Positions 62,923 through 64,000 of a stretch of 64,000 bases of DNA are shown here, one piece after another. The translations under genes were made by a program, and so were the position numbers. This stretch comes from Anoxynatronum buryatiense. Its GTDB lineage: Bacteria; Bacillota; Clostridia; Peptostreptococcales; Tindalliaceae. The notes beneath the pieces are model-generated. The model searched no databases. It had not been told where the DNA came from and worked only from the letters and a program-made list of their open reading frames with translations. How positions within the stretch are numbered: position 1 is the first letter of the stretch; every line of letters begins with the position of its first letter. The stretch is from assembly GCF_900182905.1 (NCBI RefSeq), contig NZ_FXUF01000005.1, positions 186,001 through 250,000 on the forward strand. Direction: 5' to 3'.

Positions 62923-63369
62923 TCAAGGAATCATGACATGATGAAGCAAATCCTCTGCCGGCAGCGACTCCTCGAGCACTGTATCCACCCCACCCTGCTG
63001 AAACAAGTGACGGTACAGACTGTCGTTACAGCGGGCAACAGTCAAAACAGCGGGAAACTGGTGCTTGGCAGTGGTACAGAGCAGCAGGTTATTCAGATCA
63101 TTTTCTGACAACGCCAAAACGGCGATGGGTTTCACGTCTTCCGGAATCTGAGGCTCTGTGACAATCCGGTAAGGAATCTTCTCTTGTTGAAGCATTGATT
63201 CAAACCGGGTCACCGGTTGGTTCTCCCAGTAGATGAGCGCCATGGAAACCAGCGGCACTTTCAGATCAAGATCAAACCCCTGCCGGTCAAAAAAACCGTC
63301 AAGCTGTTGCATTACCCGGTAACCCAGCAGGATAAATCCCACGGTTGTCAATCCCAAAAGGAAACGCAT
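62923..63369 (-). CDS. Membrane-anchored partial TrkA-N-like protein
   Basis: About 148 residues. One N-terminal membrane helix (FLLGLTTVGFILLGYRV) is followed by a cytoplasmic part. The second half, AVLALSENDLNNLLLCTTAKHQFP through FQQGGVDTVLEES, resembles the second half of a TrkA-N domain, but the Gly-rich dinucleotide motif is missing. AAGGTGG precedes ATG 63369; GTG 63381 is possible. First gene of the potassium operon. It may be a membrane tether for RCK proteins (inference) or a decayed paralog. Confidence 0.7.
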   Translation of the reverse strand: MRFLLGLTTVGFILLGYRVMQQLDGFFDRQGFDLDLKVPLVSMALIYWENQPVTRFESMLQQEKIPYRIVTEPQIPEDVKPIAVLALSENDLNNLLLCTTAKHQFPAVLTVARCNDSLYRHLFQQGGVDTVLEESLPAEDLLHHVMIP

Positions 63370-63463
63370 GTGTTTCACCACCTTCCTCTATGAGGATACG
63401 CGACTTGGTATTAAGGTGGTGTTATCCTTTTTCCTGTGATGTTAATTTTTTGTAAAGGCGCAC

Positions 63464-63491
63464 CAAAAAACCTCCGAAATCATTTCGGAGG
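63464..63491 (-). terminator. Terminator after the KdpE-like regulator
   Basis: CCTCCGAAAT pairs with ATTTCGGAGG on the minus strand, followed by six T. It separates the regulator from the potassium operon. Confidence 0.93.
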
Positions 63492-63518
63492 CAATCAGGC
63501 CATTATTGATCCGGCAGG

Positions 63519-64000
63519 TTATTCGTCGGCAAACCGGTAACCCACGCCCACTTCTGTGAGAATATGACGTGGATTGGCAGTGTTCTTTTCGATTTTGCGG
63601 CGCAGGTTGGCCATGTAGACCCGCACGTTCTTGGTATCGCAAGACTCGTACCCCCACACCTGTTTCAATATATAGTTATGGGTGAGCACCTTTCCCTTGT
63701 TGGCAATCAGCAGATGCAACAGTTTATACTCAATGGGTGTGAGGTGGATTTCCTGCCCCGCCACCATGACACGGCGCTTTTCAAAATCCACCGAAAGATT
63801 ATCGCCGGTAAAGCTGCTTTCGACAGTTTGATTGGTGATGCGCGTCAGGCCCCTTTCGATGACACGAATACGAGCCATGAGCTCTCCCATGTGAAAAGGT
63901 TTCGTCATGTAGTCATTGGCCCCGCTGTCCAGCGCCTCTATCTTTTCTTTTTCCTGCCCCCGGGCTGAAATCACCAGAATGGGCACCCTGGAAAAAGAGC
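63519..64000 (-). CDS. OmpR/KdpE-family response regulator (N-terminus beyond window)
   Basis: The visible 160 residues run from the end of the receiver (VPILVISARGQEKEKIEALDSGANDYMTKPF, read in parts) into a winged-helix DNA-binding domain (HLTPIEYKLLHLLIANKGKVLTHNYILKQVWG, then VRVYMANLRRKIE). The phospho-Asp lies outside the window. The closest family is KdpE, which controls potassium transport, and the neighbouring operon fits, but other OmpR-type regulators are possible. The frame is open to base 64000. Confidence 0.9.
   Translation of the reverse strand, partial: SFSRVPILVISARGQEKEKIEALDSGANDYMTKPFHMGELMARIRVIERGLTRITNQTVESSFTGDNLSVDFEKRRVMVAGQEIHLTPIEYKLLHLLIANKGKVLTHNYILKQVWGYESCDTKNVRVYMANLRRKIEKNTANPRHILTEVGVGYRFADE

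Overview
This window reads as a chromosomal segment of an anaerobic, low-to-middle GC Firmicute of the class Clostridia. The evidence is the split histidine start enzyme (short HisG plus HisZ), the conserved blocks prmC-prfA-sua5-ywlE-rpiB-upp and rpmE-rho-glpX-tal, a lysine-fermentation type Kce protein, several sodium-coupled transporters, strong AGGAGG ribosome sites and many U-tailed terminators. I cannot name the genus. Every protein gene I can support lies on the minus strand, so the window is one replication-oriented block read from right to left. The only plus-strand gene I find is a structured RNA near 41.4-41.7 kb.

Layout by coordinate. 1-3 kb: a class II lanthipeptide locus, with a precursor that has a Nif11-type leader and a LanM synthetase cut by the left edge. 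3-8 kb: ilvD, a 6 x 20 bp tandem repeat, a cupin/PocR/AraC regulator and a BASS-family transporter. 8-13 kb: a MacAB/FtsX-like ABC export system. 13-34 kb: a large exopolysaccharide locus with a Wzx/Wzy layout (initiating sugar transferase, five GT4 and GT2 transferases, chain-length protein, ligase/polymerase, flippase, GalE, a DUF2334 deacetylase, a GNAT and three tandem FemAB-like paralogs). It also holds two DUF4832 extracellular proteins, one of them behind a clear c-di-GMP-I riboswitch. 34-41 kb: upp (frameshifted), rpiB, ywlE, sua5, prfA, prmC and an unusual flavin disulfide-reductase relative. 41-46 kb: the plus-strand structured RNA, then rpmE, rho, glpX, transaldolase and kce. 46.6-48 kb: an NSS sodium symporter. 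48-56 kb: a complete histidine operon, hisZ-G-D-C-B-H-A-F-IE, with a near-consensus promoter. 56-64 kb: a potassium-uptake and signalling operon (TrkH, three TrkA/RCK proteins, a membrane-anchored TrkA fragment, a histidine kinase and two response regulators), followed at the right edge by a KdpE-like regulator.

How the parts work together. The 19-33 kb genes would assemble, polymerise, flip and chemically tailor a cell-surface polysaccharide. The c-di-GMP-controlled DUF4832 protein next to it ties the locus to the sessile/biofilm state. The right-hand operon couples potassium import to nucleotide-gated RCK subunits and to a two-component system.

Items I consider most worth following up are the unidentified ~345 nt plus-strand RNA, the Nif11/LanM lanthipeptide with Cys residues ahead of all Ser/Thr, the c-di-GMP riboswitch on a DUF4832 gene, the recurring short-period tandem repeats in intergenic DNA, and the single-base lesion in upp.
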